Shown: positions 26,300 through 36,360, counted from the first letter of the stretch. The stretch is 61,247 nucleotides of DNA from Collinsella sp. (GCA_018368345.1 JAGZEK010000012.1:1-61247), one strand, 5' to 3'. Notes: generated by a model from the letters alone, not told the origin. Made by a program: numbers and translations.

Positions 26300-28408
26300 C
26301 TAGGCTTGTTCAGTGCCTGCGGCCTCCAGGCCGATCAAACGGAACGGGTCCGCCACGCCGCCGATCGACTTTTGCAGTTCGCGTTGACGCTGCGAATCTT
26401 GCGCGGCCTGAACGGTCAGCGCGCGACGGGCCTCATCATCGAGCGAACGGTCCTGGCGCAGCTTGGCCTGTGCGGCACGCATGCGGCGCTTGATGGTGTA
26501 GAGCTCGAGCGTATCGAGCATAAACACAATGTTCGTCTCGGTGGGGTGCTTGCTCGTCGCCGAGATGCGCCCGGCACTCACAAGCGTTGCCGCCTCGGGA
26601 CACACCGAGCGTGCCGCATCCATGCAAGCTGCAGGATCGGTTCCCGGCGGCGTAGCCAGAACGGCCCATGCGATGGACTCGTGACGTGGGTCAACCCACT
26701 CGATGGAGCAGATGCGGTCGGCATACGTGCGGAACAGGTCGGGGTAGCTCGTGAGCATCGTCAGCAGCTCGCGCTCCCCTGCCAAGGACTTGCGCTCAAG
26801 ATCGGTCAGAACCATCGGCGCCGCCGCAGCCGATGCACCCGAACCGTCAGCCACAGGCTCAGCACCCATACCATCAGGCACATCGATTGGCGGCAGATCG
26901 TCGACGACCTCCACGGGCGCGGCGCCGTAGGCATCGAGCGGGACGTAGTCGTACGGCTCTTCTTCGACCGGCGCGGACACCGGCGGCGTCGCGCCCGATA
27001 CCCAAGCGCCGCGACCGACATCGCGAGAACTCGACGCCCGACTGCCCGTCCCGCCGGACCGCTCAGCCTGCGCCCGCTGACGCTCATAGTTCTGCTCACG
27101 GCGACGCTCCGCATCCTCGCGCTTGGCGACATCGCGAAACACGCGGCCCGAGCTCGCACGCACTGTTTCCAGATCCAAACCCAACAGATCAGCAATCTGG
27201 ATAAAGTACGTATCGATCATATAGCTATCGCGCAGCGGATAGATAAGCGTCAGCGCATCTTCCAGCGCCTTGGCGCGACCGCCCGGCGTGGTGATGTCGC
27301 TCGACTCCTGCAGCGAACGGTAGACAAAGTCCATGAGGGGCTCGGCAGCGTCGATGCGCGACTGCAGTTCCTGTCCACCATGCGCCGTGATGAACTCCAT
27401 GGGATCGTTGCCGTCGGGCAGCACCACGCAGCGCAGGTCCATCGAATCCTGTTCGATAAACTGAATCGCGCGACGGGCGGCCTTCTGGCCCGCGGCATCG
27501 CCGTCAAACATATACACGATGCGCTTGGCAAAGCGGGTGAGCGTCTTGACATGATGCTCCGTGAGCGCGGTGCCCAGCGTAGCGACAACGTTTTTAATCC
27601 CCGCCTCCCAACAGGCGATGCAGTCGGTATAGCCCTCTACCACGATGGCGGTATCCTGAGCGACGATAAACTCCTTGGCCCAATTAAAGCCGTAGAGGTT
27701 TCGCTTTTTATGAAATACGCTCGTCTCGGCGGTGTTGAGGTACTTGGGTTGGCCGTCTCCCATGATGCGACCGCCAAAGGCGATGTTGTGACCCTGCTCA
27801 TCAAAGATGGGAAACATCACGCGGTCGTAGAAGCGGTCGGCAAGCTGCCCACGCCCGCGACTCACAGCCACGTTGGCGTCGATCATCTCCTGCGGAGTAA
27901 AGCCCGCCTGCGACAGGTGCGATACCAGCGCGTTGCGACCCGGCGCAAAGCCCAGGCAGTAGCGGCGGCAGACGTCGCCACCCATGCCGCGGCTGGCAAA
28001 GTACTCACGCGGACGGCCGTCCTTACCACGCATAAGCATGGTGTGGTAGAACTGAGCAGTCTCGGCGCACAGATCATAGATTCTCGCACGCTTAGTACCG
28101 CGCTCGCGGCGATCTCCGGTGTCATGCAGCTCAATACCCGCGCGGTCGGCCAAATAACGGATTGACTCGGGAAAGCTCAGGTTCTCGCGCTTCATGATAT
28201 AGGTGAAGACGTCGCCACCCTCGCCGCAGCCAAAGCAATGCCACACCTGCGTGGCGGGAATAATGTGGAAGGACGGCGTCTTTTCGCCATGAAAGGGACA
28301 GCATCCCCAAAACTCATGGCCGCGGGGCTTGAGCTCAACCGTTTCCTGCACGATGGCGACTAGGTCGGACGCAGCGCGTACCTGGTCTTTTTCCTCATCG
28401 CTAATCAC
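26300..28408 (-). CDS. dnaG: DNA primase
   Basis: This 702-residue primase makes RNA primers for replication. The zinc-binding domain has CPFHGEKTPSF and HCFGCGEGGD near residues 36-65; a TOPRIM core has VVEGYTDCIA and YMFDGDAAGQKA. A C-terminal helicase-interacting domain follows a Pro-, Ala- and Ser-rich linker (about 430-530) that is longer than usual. The start is GTG 28408, overlapping the end of ribF by eight bases. rpoD lies downstream. Confidence 0.96.
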   Translation of the reverse strand: MISDEEKDQVRAASDLVAIVQETVELKPRGHEFWGCCPFHGEKTPSFHIIPATQVWHCFGCGEGGDVFTYIMKRENLSFPESIRYLADRAGIELHDTGDRRERGTKRARIYDLCAETAQFYHTMLMRGKDGRPREYFASRGMGGDVCRRYCLGFAPGRNALVSHLSQAGFTPQEMIDANVAVSRGRGQLADRFYDRVMFPIFDEQGHNIAFGGRIMGDGQPKYLNTAETSVFHKKRNLYGFNWAKEFIVAQDTAIVVEGYTDCIACWEAGIKNVVATLGTALTEHHVKTLTRFAKRIVYMFDGDAAGQKAARRAIQFIEQDSMDLRCVVLPDGNDPMEFITAHGGQELQSRIDAAEPLMDFVYRSLQESSDITTPGGRAKALEDALTLIYPLRDSYMIDTYFIQIADLLGLDLETVRASSGRVFRDVAKREDAERRREQNYERQRAQAERSGGTGSRASSSRDVGRGAWVSGATPPVSAPVEEEPYDYVPLDAYGAAPVEVVDDLPPIDVPDGMGAEPVADGSGASAAAAPMVLTDLERKSLAGERELLTMLTSYPDLFRTYADRICSIEWVDPRHESIAWAVLATPPGTDPAACMDAARSVCPEAATLVSAGRISATSKHPTETNIVFMLDTLELYTIKRRMRAAQAKLRQDRSLDDEARRALTVQAAQDSQRQRELQKSIGGVADPFRLIGLEAAGTEQA

Positions 28409-29408
28409 GGATGCTCACCCCCTGCTCGCCCAAGTTGTGACGAATATCTTCGATATTACCCTCGACGGTCGCGATCAACTCATCCAGCGAATCGAACACG
28501 CGCGACGGGCGCAGCCAGCGCGTAAACGCCAGCGAAACGGAAGCGCCGTACAGGTCGCCCGTATAACCAATTAAATTAGCCTCGAGATGCGCCGAAGCGG
28601 CATCGTCCGCATACGTTGGCGGCAGGCCGACGTTCACGGCAGCGGGCCACACGGTGTCATCGACCAGCACCAGACCCTCATACACGCCGTCCGCAGGCAC
28701 CTGAATACCATCGGGAACTTGTAGGTTTGCCGTGGGAAAGCCCATGCCAGAACCCTCGTGACGGCCGCGAATAACACCGCCACGCACCATATACGGACGG
28801 CCGAGTAACTCAGCAGCCAGCTCCACATGGCCCTGTCCGAGCTCATGACGGATACGGGTAGCGCAAATGGCCTCACCGCCCTCGCAAAGCAAGTCGTGAC
28901 CATACACGTCAACGCCGTGTTCGGCACCCCAGGCGCGCATCTCGGCAACACCAGATACACCACCGCGACCCAGCCTAAAGTCGCTACCAACGCGAATCGA
29001 GCGAATGTCAACCACGCGCGACAGCAGTGCGAGAAAACCGACATGGTCGAGTGCCGCAACCTCAGGCGTAAAGGGAACGGCCACCACTGCATCAACCCCG
29101 GTCTGAGCCAAGGCATGCAGACGGTCGGCCGTCGTCATCAATTTTCGAGCGGGCGAAGAGCTCACCACAACGTCCGGGTCGGGATCGAAGGTAACCACGA
29201 CCGCCTTACAGCCATGGGCACGGGCATCACGGACAAGCGCCGCAATGAGCTCCTGGTGTCCACGGTGCACGCCGTCGAACACGCCGATGGCGATCGAGGC
29301 AGCACCCAGGTGCTCACACTCATCAAACGTATCGGCAGTAACGATGCGAGCCTCGTCCGACTCGCCCGCGATAAAGACACGCGCGAGCTCGCGAGCGGCC
29401 AACATCAT
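28401..29408 (-). CDS. ribF: Bifunctional riboflavin kinase/FMN adenylyltransferase
   Basis: This 335-residue enzyme makes FMN and then FAD. The N-terminal adenylyltransferase has IGVFDGVHRGHQELI, and the C-terminal kinase has GRHEGSGMGFPTANL with the PTAN motif and an NxG stretch (NVGLPPTY). Length is normal. It overlaps truB by four bases (ATGA) and dnaG by eight, so the three are translationally coupled. Confidence 0.95.
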   Translation of the reverse strand: MMLAARELARVFIAGESDEARIVTADTFDECEHLGAASIAIGVFDGVHRGHQELIAALVRDARAHGCKAVVVTFDPDPDVVVSSSPARKLMTTADRLHALAQTGVDAVVAVPFTPEVAALDHVGFLALLSRVVDIRSIRVGSDFRLGRGGVSGVAEMRAWGAEHGVDVYGHDLLCEGGEAICATRIRHELGQGHVELAAELLGRPYMVRGGVIRGRHEGSGMGFPTANLQVPDGIQVPADGVYEGLVLVDDTVWPAAVNVGLPPTYADDAASAHLEANLIGYTGDLYGASVSLAFTRWLRPSRVFDSLDELIATVEGNIEDIRHNLGEQGVSIRD

Positions 29409-30337
29409 CGAACACCGCCGATTGCCTGCGGAAACACGTGCTCCATAACAAAGCGGCCACCCTCAATGCGGGCGAGCGCCTTGAGTCCCCCATCGAGCAC
29501 CAGCGCAAACGGCGCCTTCGAGGCATCGAAATCGGCAAGCGCACGCTCGACGGGAATGCGACGGCCGCAGAGCAGGTCGTCGGCAAGATTGTCCGGCAAG
29601 TCAACACGCGTGGCGCCCAGGGCCGCAATGGGATCCAGGGCAAAGCCAGCCGCGGACTCGGGAGAAAGCTCCTCGACCGTATGACAGGCGCCAATGGAAA
29701 CAACACCGGAGGCCGTGCGGCGCAGCGCGGAAATGTGCGCGGCGCTCTCGCAGGCGCGGCCCAGGTCGCGAGCGAGCGCACGTATATAGGTGCCCTTGCT
29801 CACCGAGAACGCCACGGTCCACATACACGAATCGCCCTCGCCGCCTACGGCGATCAGGTCGGCGGCATAGACCTCGACGGGGCGCGGAGGTAGGTCCACC
29901 GCATTGCCCTCGCGAGCAGACTTGTAGGCGCGAACGCCATTGACCGAGATAGCCGAAAACGCCGGCGGCACCTGCATCTGCGGGCCCAACATGGCGGCCA
30001 AGCGCTCACGGGCATAGGCAGGATCGCGGAGCTCGTCGGCAACAGCCACCGTGCGGACCGCCTCGCCCTCCGCATCATCGGTATTGGTCTCGGCGCCAAA
30101 CGAGATGTCGGCGACGTAGCTTTTGGTATCGAGCGTAAGCATGCCCAGCAGACGAGTAGCCTGGCCCACGCCCACCACCATGACGCCAGATGCCATGGGG
30201 TCGAGCGTGCCGGCATGGCCGACGCGACGCTCATGGAGGGCGCGCCGACATTGCGAGACCACATCGTGGGACGTGCAGCCCACCGGCTTATCGACGGCGA
30301 GCAGCATATTCAGTTGAGAAGGCATACGACGAGCCAT
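29405..30337 (-). CDS. truB: tRNA pseudouridine55 synthase
   Basis: This 310-residue enzyme makes the T-loop pseudouridine in tRNAs. It has LAVDKPVGCTSHDVV near the N-terminus, the catalytic GHAGTLDPMASGVMVV (Asp), and SKGTYIRALARDLG with the conserved RxLxxDLG. It lies 15 bp after nrnA and overlaps ribF, giving the common rbfA-nrnA-truB-ribF order. Confidence 0.96.
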   Translation of the reverse strand: MARRMPSQLNMLLAVDKPVGCTSHDVVSQCRRALHERRVGHAGTLDPMASGVMVVGVGQATRLLGMLTLDTKSYVADISFGAETNTDDAEGEAVRTVAVADELRDPAYARERLAAMLGPQMQVPPAFSAISVNGVRAYKSAREGNAVDLPPRPVEVYAADLIAVGGEGDSCMWTVAFSVSKGTYIRALARDLGRACESAAHISALRRTASGVVSIGACHTVEELSPESAAGFALDPIAALGATRVDLPDNLADDLLCGRRIPVERALADFDASKAPFALVLDGGLKALARIEGGRFVMEHVFPQAIGGVR

Positions 30338-30352
30338 GTACCATCCAAAAAG

Positions 30353-31396
30353 TTAAAGCTCGACGGTCACCGAAGCGGGATCCTCCCCTACCAGCTCGGC
30401 CAGCATGGGTAGTGCCACGGTGAGCGTCTCGAGAATCGTTCCGTTGTTGGAGAAACCGGCGGCAGCGGAATGCCCGCCTCCGCCAAAGGCAGCAGCGATC
30501 TCGGACACGTTGAGGTCGCCCTTGGAGCGCAGGTTGCCGCGCACCTTGGTATCGCCCTCAATGCCCTTCAGGAACAGGCAGACCTCCACGCCCATCACCG
30601 AGCGCACCACGTCAACCAGGCCGTCGCACTCATCCGAGGTGACACCGCAAGCCTCAAGGTCACTCTGGTACGCGTAGCTATACGCCACGCGCCCGTGGGC
30701 CACCGTCTTGATGCGGCCCATAACGATGGACTTGAGGTGCAAAAACTCAACGCGCATGCTCTGATATACCTCGAGTGCCACACGCGCCGGATCGGCACCG
30801 TGAGCAACCAGTCGCGAGGCCGCATGGAACGCAGCAGCATCGGCGTTTTGGTACTGGAAACGACCGGTGTCGGTCACCAAGCCGCACAGCAAGCAAGTCG
30901 CGACGCCATCACGGGCGACAATGCCACAATTGTCCAAGAAACGGTCGATGATCATGGCGCAGGCTGCAGCTTCAACGCGCCTCAGACTGAGCTCGGCAAA
31001 CTCCTCACGCGCCGGATGGTGGTCGAAACACACCACATGCTTGGAGCGACGAAGCACCTCGGCGGAATTATTGAGACGCTCGACGACCGGTACGTCCACC
31101 GAGATGAACAGGTCAGGATTGCCGGCGTACGCAGATGCCGGCACCAGGCGATCGGAGCCTTCCATAAAACGGTAGATGCGAGGAACCGGGTCATCGTCTG
31201 CCAGCAGCAGCGCAATGTCCTTGTTGGGGAAAAACTTCATGAGCGAAAGGCCCAGACCCAATACGGAGCCCAAGGCATCGCCATCGGGAGAAGTATGTCC
31301 CGAAATCGCAATGGAGGACGCACCCTCGATGAGCTCGAGGATGCGTCGCTGAATATCTGCAGACTCGCACGAGGCGAGGTCGGCGGAATTAGTCAT
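30353..31396 (-). CDS. nrnA: DHH/DHHA1 phosphoesterase (NrnA-type nanoRNase/pAp phosphatase)
   Basis: This 347-residue protein has DHH-family motifs: SGHTSPDGDALGS, FISVDVPVVERL, CFDHHPAREEF (DHH) and LVTDTGRFQYQ. The DHHA1 domain ends in GGGGHSAAAGF. NrnA enzymes trim 2-5-nt RNAs and pAp and can also act on the linear pGpG left after c-di-GMP breakdown. That is of interest because the window holds a predicted c-di-GMP receptor (PelD). Eight bases overlap rbfA. Confidence 0.92.
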   Translation of the reverse strand: MTNSADLASCESADIQRRILELIEGASSIAISGHTSPDGDALGSVLGLGLSLMKFFPNKDIALLLADDDPVPRIYRFMEGSDRLVPASAYAGNPDLFISVDVPVVERLNNSAEVLRRSKHVVCFDHHPAREEFAELSLRRVEAAACAMIIDRFLDNCGIVARDGVATCLLCGLVTDTGRFQYQNADAAAFHAASRLVAHGADPARVALEVYQSMRVEFLHLKSIVMGRIKTVAHGRVAYSYAYQSDLEACGVTSDECDGLVDVVRSVMGVEVCLFLKGIEGDTKVRGNLRSKGDLNVSEIAAAFGGGGHSAAAGFSNNGTILETLTVALPMLAELVGEDPASVTVEL

Positions 31397-31799
31397 CTAA
31401 AGCTGCCTCCTGGTCGGCATCCGCTATCGGATAGCCGTCCTCGTCCTTTTCGATCGCAAGCGTGGCGGGAACGTTTTCCAGCGCACGCGTGATGCGCTCG
31501 GCCTCATCGGTCGAGCGATCGATGCGAAAATCGAGCTCGGGCGTGACACGCCAATCGAGCGAGCGAGCCAACAGGCTGCGAATACGGCCCTTGGCACTTG
31601 CGAGCGCCTCCATGACCTCGTCGTAGCGGCTCGCATCGCACGACACGTACACACGCGCGAACGAACGGTCCACCGCGACCTCGACCGCGGTCAAAGTAAC
31701 TAGGTCGAGACGCGGATCGGAAACCTCAAAGAGCAGGATATAACCAAGCTTCTCGCGAAGCTGCTCGCCCAGACGGCGGGTTGCCTGCGTTTGCTTCAT
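31389..31799 (-). CDS. rbfA: Ribosome-binding factor A
   Basis: This 136-residue KH-like protein helps mature the 30S subunit. It has the family pattern: LGEQLREKLGYILLFEVSDPRLDLVTLT, VYVSCD and the LRFR-like LDWRVTPELDFRIDRSTDEAERI. The start is ATG 31799, with GGGGTAG upstream. It follows infB by 11 bp. Confidence 0.94.
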   Translation of the reverse strand: MKQTQATRRLGEQLREKLGYILLFEVSDPRLDLVTLTAVEVAVDRSFARVYVSCDASRYDEVMEALASAKGRIRSLLARSLDWRVTPELDFRIDRSTDEAERITRALENVPATLAIEKDEDGYPIADADQEAALDD

Positions 31800-31810
31800 A
31801 GCGCTACCCC

Positions 31811-34525
31811 CTACTCGGTACGGGCAACCTGGTCGATGCGGTAACCCTCGATCTGGTCGCCGGGCTTGATGTCCTGGAAGTTCTCCAGGCCAATGCCGCC
31901 CTCGGAACCGCTCTTGAGGCTCTTGGCCTCGTCCTTGTAGTGGCGCATCGAGGCGATCTTGCCGTTGAAGACCACGATACCGTCGCGCACCAGGCGCACG
32001 GAATCGGTCGCGGCGATCTCGCCCTCTTCGACGCGGACACCGGCGGCGATACCGACTTTGGGCACCTTGAAAGTGTCCAGGACAGTCGCGGTACCCGTGG
32101 CGACCTCGACCTCGGTGGGCTTGAGCATGCCGATACGGGCGGCGTCGAGCTCCTCGAGGCACTTGTAGATGACGTCGTAGCAACGTATCTCGACGCCCTC
32201 GCGCTCGGCGGCGGAGCGGGCCTTACCGTCGGGACGGACGCCAAAGCCGATGATGATGGCGTTGGAGGCGTCGGCCAGGACGACGTCGGTCTCGTTGATG
32301 GCGCCAACGGCGGAGTGGATCGTGTTGATGCGAACCTCAGACTGATCCATCTTGTCGAGCGAGTCCTGAAGGGCCTCGATGGAACCCTGGACGTCGGCCT
32401 TGATGATCAGGTTGAGCTCCTTGACCTCGGCGTCGGCAATGGTCTCGAAGAGGTTCTCGAGCGTGACGTGCTTGACGCGGCTCTGCTCCTCGATACGGGC
32501 CTTGAGCGAACGCTCGTCGGCAAGGGCGCGAGCCTCGCGCTCGTCCTCGAACACGCGGAACTCGTCACCGGCGTTGGGCACGGACTGCAGGCCCAAAATC
32601 TCGACGGCGTCGGAGGGACCGGCCTCGGTGACGGCGCGGCCCTTAGGGTCGAGCATGGCGCGGACGCGGCCGTAGGTAAGGCCGGCGACCAGCGTATCGC
32701 CCACGTGCAGGGTGCCGCGGGTCACGAGCACGGTAGCGACCGAGCCGCGGCCCTTGTCGAGCTTGGCCTCGAGGACGTTGCCGGAGGCAAAGGTGTCCGG
32801 GTTGGCCTTGAGCTCGAGCACGTCGGCCTGGAGCAGCACGGTCTCCAGAAGGTCGTCGATACCGATCTTCTGCTTGGCCGAGATGTTGACGAACATGTTC
32901 TGCCCGCCCCACTCCTCGGGGATGACGCCGTACTCGGTGAGCTCCTGGCGCACGCGGTCGGGGTTGGCGCCGGGCTTATCGATCTTGTTGACGGCAACGA
33001 CGATGGGAACGCCGGCGGCCTTGGCGTGGTTGATCGACTCGACGGTCTGGGGCATGACGCCGTCGTCGGCGGCGACGATCAGGATGACGATGTCGGTCAC
33101 CTTGGCGCCACGGGCACGCATGGCCGTAAAGGTAGCGTGACCCGGGGTATCGATGAAGGTGATCTTGCGGTCGTTGATCATGACCTGCGAAGCGCCGATG
33201 GCCTGCGTAATGCCGCCCGCCTCGCCGGCAGCAACGCCGGTGTGACGGATGGCGTCGAGCAGCGACGTCTTGCCGTGGTCGACGTGACCCATGACGGTGA
33301 CGACCGGGGCGCGCGGCTTAAGGTCGGCGGGATCGTCGTAGAACGAGAAGGTGTTCTCCTCCTCGGGGGTGATGATCTTGATCTGACGGCCCAGGTCGTC
33401 GGCGACGAGCTCGACGAGGTCGTCGGACATGGACTGCGTCATGGTGAGCGGCGTACCAAGCAGGAACAGGCGCTTGATGATGTCGTTGGCCGGAACGTCG
33501 AGCGCCTCGGCAAGCTCCTGGACGGTAACGCCCTGGGAGACCTTGATGGCGTCGAGGTCCTCGGGGTTCACGCCCTGGGACAGCGCCTCCTCTATCTTGC
33601 GCTCCTCCTGAGCCTTGGCAGCCTCGCGCTCGCGCTTCTCCTTGCGCTTCTTGCGGCGACCGGTGGACTCGCGAGAGGCCTCCTCGACGGCAGCACGAGC
33701 CTCCTCGAGCACCTTCTCGCGGCTGTACTCCTCGGCCTCGCGAGCCATGCGGCTGTAGTGGTCCTCTTCGTTGTTGTGACCGCCCTTGCGCTTCTTGCCC
33801 TTGCCCTGCTTGTCGGGGTTGGGGAAGTCCATGCCGGCAGCGACGTTGTTGCTGGCGTTGGTGCGATGGCTGTGCGGACGGCTCTCGGAAGCGTTGCGCT
33901 CGGAGTTGTTGTCGGAGGCGTTGCGATCGTTACGACGGCCACCGCGGCGGTCGTTGTTGCCGCCACGACGGTTACCGCGCTCTGCGGCGCGCTCGGCCTT
34001 GGCCTTGTCCTCGGCGTCCTTCTTCTCCTTGAGCACGGTCTCCTGTGCGGCGATCTGGTCGAGCAGCGAACGGAAGCGCGAACCGGAGTCGGAAGCGGGA
34101 ACGGCGCGGCGCTGAGCCTCGCGGGCAGCCTCCTCCTTCTCGCGGGCAAGGCGCTCCTGCTCGGCCTTCTTCTTGGCCTCAGCCTCGGCACGGGCAGCCT
34201 CCTCGGCAGCCTGGGCTGCGGCAAACTGGCGGCGCTCCTCCTCGCGTGCCTTCTCGGCGGCGATGCGCTCGCGCTCGGCCTCGGCGGCGCGTGCGGCCTC
34301 CTCGGCGGCAGCTGCCTGCTCCTCGGCCTGCTTGGCGGCCTCGACTTCCTGGGCGCGGGCCTCGATCACCGAGGCGAGCTGCTTGCGGACCATGGCAACG
34401 TAGGCGTCCTCCAGGGTGGAGGAAGCGGACTTAGCGGGAATCTTCATATCGGCGAGATGACCCATCAGTTCCTTAGAGGTCATGCCGAACTCTTTGGCCA
34501 GGGTGGACACACGGACTTTTGCCAT
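31811..34525 (-). CDS. infB: Translation initiation factor IF-2
   Basis: This 904-residue GTPase positions initiator tRNA on the 30S subunit. An IF2 N-terminal domain (VRVSTLAKEFGMTSKELMGHL) is followed by a long Ala-, Glu- and Arg-rich helical stretch and an Asn/Arg-rich disordered linker (to about residue 270). The G domain has GHVDHGKTSLLDAIR, DTPGHATF and NKIDKPGA, and the C1/C2 domains finish the protein. Complete and normal for a high-GC actinobacterium. Confidence 0.97.
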   Translation of the reverse strand: MAKVRVSTLAKEFGMTSKELMGHLADMKIPAKSASSTLEDAYVAMVRKQLASVIEARAQEVEAAKQAEEQAAAAEEAARAAEAERERIAAEKAREEERRQFAAAQAAEEAARAEAEAKKKAEQERLAREKEEAAREAQRRAVPASDSGSRFRSLLDQIAAQETVLKEKKDAEDKAKAERAAERGNRRGGNNDRRGGRRNDRNASDNNSERNASESRPHSHRTNASNNVAAGMDFPNPDKQGKGKKRKGGHNNEEDHYSRMAREAEEYSREKVLEEARAAVEEASRESTGRRKKRKEKREREAAKAQEERKIEEALSQGVNPEDLDAIKVSQGVTVQELAEALDVPANDIIKRLFLLGTPLTMTQSMSDDLVELVADDLGRQIKIITPEEENTFSFYDDPADLKPRAPVVTVMGHVDHGKTSLLDAIRHTGVAAGEAGGITQAIGASQVMINDRKITFIDTPGHATFTAMRARGAKVTDIVILIVAADDGVMPQTVESINHAKAAGVPIVVAVNKIDKPGANPDRVRQELTEYGVIPEEWGGQNMFVNISAKQKIGIDDLLETVLLQADVLELKANPDTFASGNVLEAKLDKGRGSVATVLVTRGTLHVGDTLVAGLTYGRVRAMLDPKGRAVTEAGPSDAVEILGLQSVPNAGDEFRVFEDEREARALADERSLKARIEEQSRVKHVTLENLFETIADAEVKELNLIIKADVQGSIEALQDSLDKMDQSEVRINTIHSAVGAINETDVVLADASNAIIIGFGVRPDGKARSAAEREGVEIRCYDVIYKCLEELDAARIGMLKPTEVEVATGTATVLDTFKVPKVGIAAGVRVEEGEIAATDSVRLVRDGIVVFNGKIASMRHYKDEAKSLKSGSEGGIGLENFQDIKPGDQIEGYRIDQVARTE

Positions 34526-34616
34526 ATGACTTCACCTACCCTTTCTGGCACCTTGGGTGCCTAGAGACTGAACGAGCGTGGGAGACGCGCCGGGACCCGC
34601 CCGGCGCGACCGCGCG
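34526..34616 (-). other. nusA-infB spacer with two hairpins, no gene
   Basis: Perfect stems GGCACC/GGTGCC (34547-34561) and CGCGCCGGG/CCCGGCGCG (about 34586-34612) lie in the spacer, with no T-run after either. In many bacteria ylxR and ylxQ lie here; neither is present. The hairpins may protect or process the mRNA. Confidence 0.45.
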
Positions 34617-35864
34617 CTAGATCAGGTCCTCCGCATCATCGAAGGCGTCGGTGTCGTGGACACCGCAGAAACGGGAGCCGGGACGAGCCTGGTTGCGGCA
34701 CTGGATGCCGTCCTCGGACACGTACTCGCAGCGGCGGACGTCCTCGTCCTCCTCGTCACCGATCAGGTCGGCGGCGGGCTCCTCGTGAACGGGAACGTTC
34801 TTGAGGATGTCGGCGGCAAGCGTCTCGGACTTGATGTCGATGTGCCAGCCGGTCAGGCGCGCGGCGAGGCGGGCGTTCTGGCCCTCCTTGCCGATGGCGA
34901 GGGACAGCTGGTCGTCAGGCACGATGACGCCGGCGTAGGCCTTCTCCTCGTCGATGAGGACGCGGGTAACCTTGGCGGGCGACAGGGCGTTGGCGACGTA
35001 GACGGCAGGATCGGCATCCCACAGGATGACGTCGACGCGCTCGCCACGGAGCTCGCCCACGACAGCGCGAACACGGCTGCCCTTGGGGCCGACGCAGGCG
35101 CCCACGGGATCCAGACGGTCGTCGAGCGAGTGGACGGCGACCTTGGAGCGCTGGCCGGGCTCGCGGGCGATCGACTTGATCTGGACGGTGCCCTCGTAGA
35201 TCTCGGGCACCTCCTGCTCAAACAGACGACGCATGAGCTCGGGGTGGGTACGGGAGATGACAATCGGCGGACGGCTGTGCTCTCCGCGAACCGGTTGCAG
35301 GTTGGAGTTGGGGTCGCGAACGTCGATGATCACGGCCTTGATGTGCTGGTTGTGCAGGTAGCGCTCGCCCATCGGACGCTCGTTGCGCTCGTTCTCGTAA
35401 CGACGCTGATCGAAGTGCGGCAGCTCGGCCTCGACGCCCTCGCGGATCTTGACGATCGTGAAGTCGGGCGTGGACTGCAGCACGGTACCGCTGATGAGGT
35501 CACCGATACGGCCGGAGAACTCCTCGTAGATCTGCTCGCGGGCGGAGTTGCGCACGATGGCGTTGATCTCGGCCTTGGCGTGCTGGGCAGCGATGCGGCT
35601 CGTGTTCTTGGGGGTAACGTCGATCTCCTCGAACTCGGTGAAGTTGCCCTCCTCGTCCATGGAATCGTCGATCGGCTCCAGGCGGTAGACGTAGATCTTG
35701 CCGGTGGTGCGGTCGATGGTCACCTTGGCGCCCCACTCAAGATGCAGGATCTCGGCATAGCTCTTGGCGAGCGACTGCTCCAGGCGGTCGATCAGGTAGA
35801 GCTGGTCGATGTGCTTCTCCTGGCAAAGCTCCATCAGGGCGGACATCATGTCGGATGCTGCCAT
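34617..35864 (-). CDS. nusA: Transcription factor NusA with a C-terminal zinc-type tail
   Basis: This 415-residue protein governs pausing, termination and antitermination. It has the NusA N-terminal domain, an S1 domain (about 135-200) and two KH domains with GACVGPKGSRVRAVVGELRGERVDVI and IGKEGQNARLAARLTGW. The last 45 residues are unusual: C379, C389, C400 and H403 form a CX9CX10CX2H pattern, like small zinc fingers, followed by an acidic end. This tail stands where a separate ylxR product is usually encoded. Gap to rimP is one base. Confidence 0.95.
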   Translation of the reverse strand: MAASDMMSALMELCQEKHIDQLYLIDRLEQSLAKSYAEILHLEWGAKVTIDRTTGKIYVYRLEPIDDSMDEEGNFTEFEEIDVTPKNTSRIAAQHAKAEINAIVRNSAREQIYEEFSGRIGDLISGTVLQSTPDFTIVKIREGVEAELPHFDQRRYENERNERPMGERYLHNQHIKAVIIDVRDPNSNLQPVRGEHSRPPIVISRTHPELMRRLFEQEVPEIYEGTVQIKSIAREPGQRSKVAVHSLDDRLDPVGACVGPKGSRVRAVVGELRGERVDVILWDADPAVYVANALSPAKVTRVLIDEEKAYAGVIVPDDQLSLAIGKEGQNARLAARLTGWHIDIKSETLAADILKNVPVHEEPAADLIGDEEDEDVRRCEYVSEDGIQCRNQARPGSRFCGVHDTDAFDDAEDLI

Positions 35865-35865
35865 C

Positions 35866-36360
35866 TTACTTTCCTTCCTTCGCGGGCTTGAAGTCGTAGG
35901 TGGGCTTCAACTTGCACTTTTTAACATCAGAGAAATCGAGGGTGACGGACTCGCCGTCCTCGAGCTCGAGGGTCACGTTCGTCTCGGTCGCGGCGGCAAT
36001 CTTGCCGGTGTACTTGCGACGGCCCTCGGTGGCGGTGGAGGTGAGCTCGCAGTTCTCGCCCACAAAGCGGGCAAAATCGCGCGGGCGGCGCAGCGGGCGC
36101 GCCATACCCGGGCTCGACACCTCGAGCGTGTAGCTCGAAGAGATGGGGTCGAGCTCCTCAATCACGTCGCCGACCCACTTGGTGTTGGCCGTGACGTCGT
36201 TGAGCGACAGGCTCTGACCCTCGGCACCCTCGATACGCACGCGCACGCAGGGGGCCTTGGTGGCACCCACGAGCTCGACGTCGACGATGTCGACATCGTG
36301 CTGGGGAGCGACGGCCTCGAGCGCGTCGATGATCGCCTGCTCGGTCTTGGTCTTGACCAT
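35866..36360 (-). CDS. rimP: Ribosome maturation factor RimP
   Basis: This 164-residue protein is needed for early 30S assembly. It has the RimP pattern DVDIVDVELVGATKAPCVRVRIE, DPISSSYTLEVSSPGMARPLRRPRDF with the SSPG motif, and a C-terminal SH3-like domain. The start is ATG 36360, with GGAGGT six bases ahead. It heads the rimP-nusA-infB-rbfA operon and is preceded by a leader terminator. Confidence 0.94.
   Translation of the reverse strand: MVKTKTEQAIIDALEAVAPQHDVDIVDVELVGATKAPCVRVRIEGAEGQSLSLNDVTANTKWVGDVIEELDPISSSYTLEVSSPGMARPLRRPRDFARFVGENCELTSTATEGRRKYTGKIAAATETNVTLELEDGESVTLDFSDVKKCKLKPTYDFKPAKEGK

Noticed and set aside
26306..28165. 619-codon plus-strand ORF opposite dnaG
   Set aside because: Antisense of the TOPRIM and zinc domains of dnaG, no family features.
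31940..34564. 874-codon plus-strand ORF opposite infB
   Set aside because: Low-complexity Gly, Leu and Asp text from the antisense of a highly biased gene; infB is certain.
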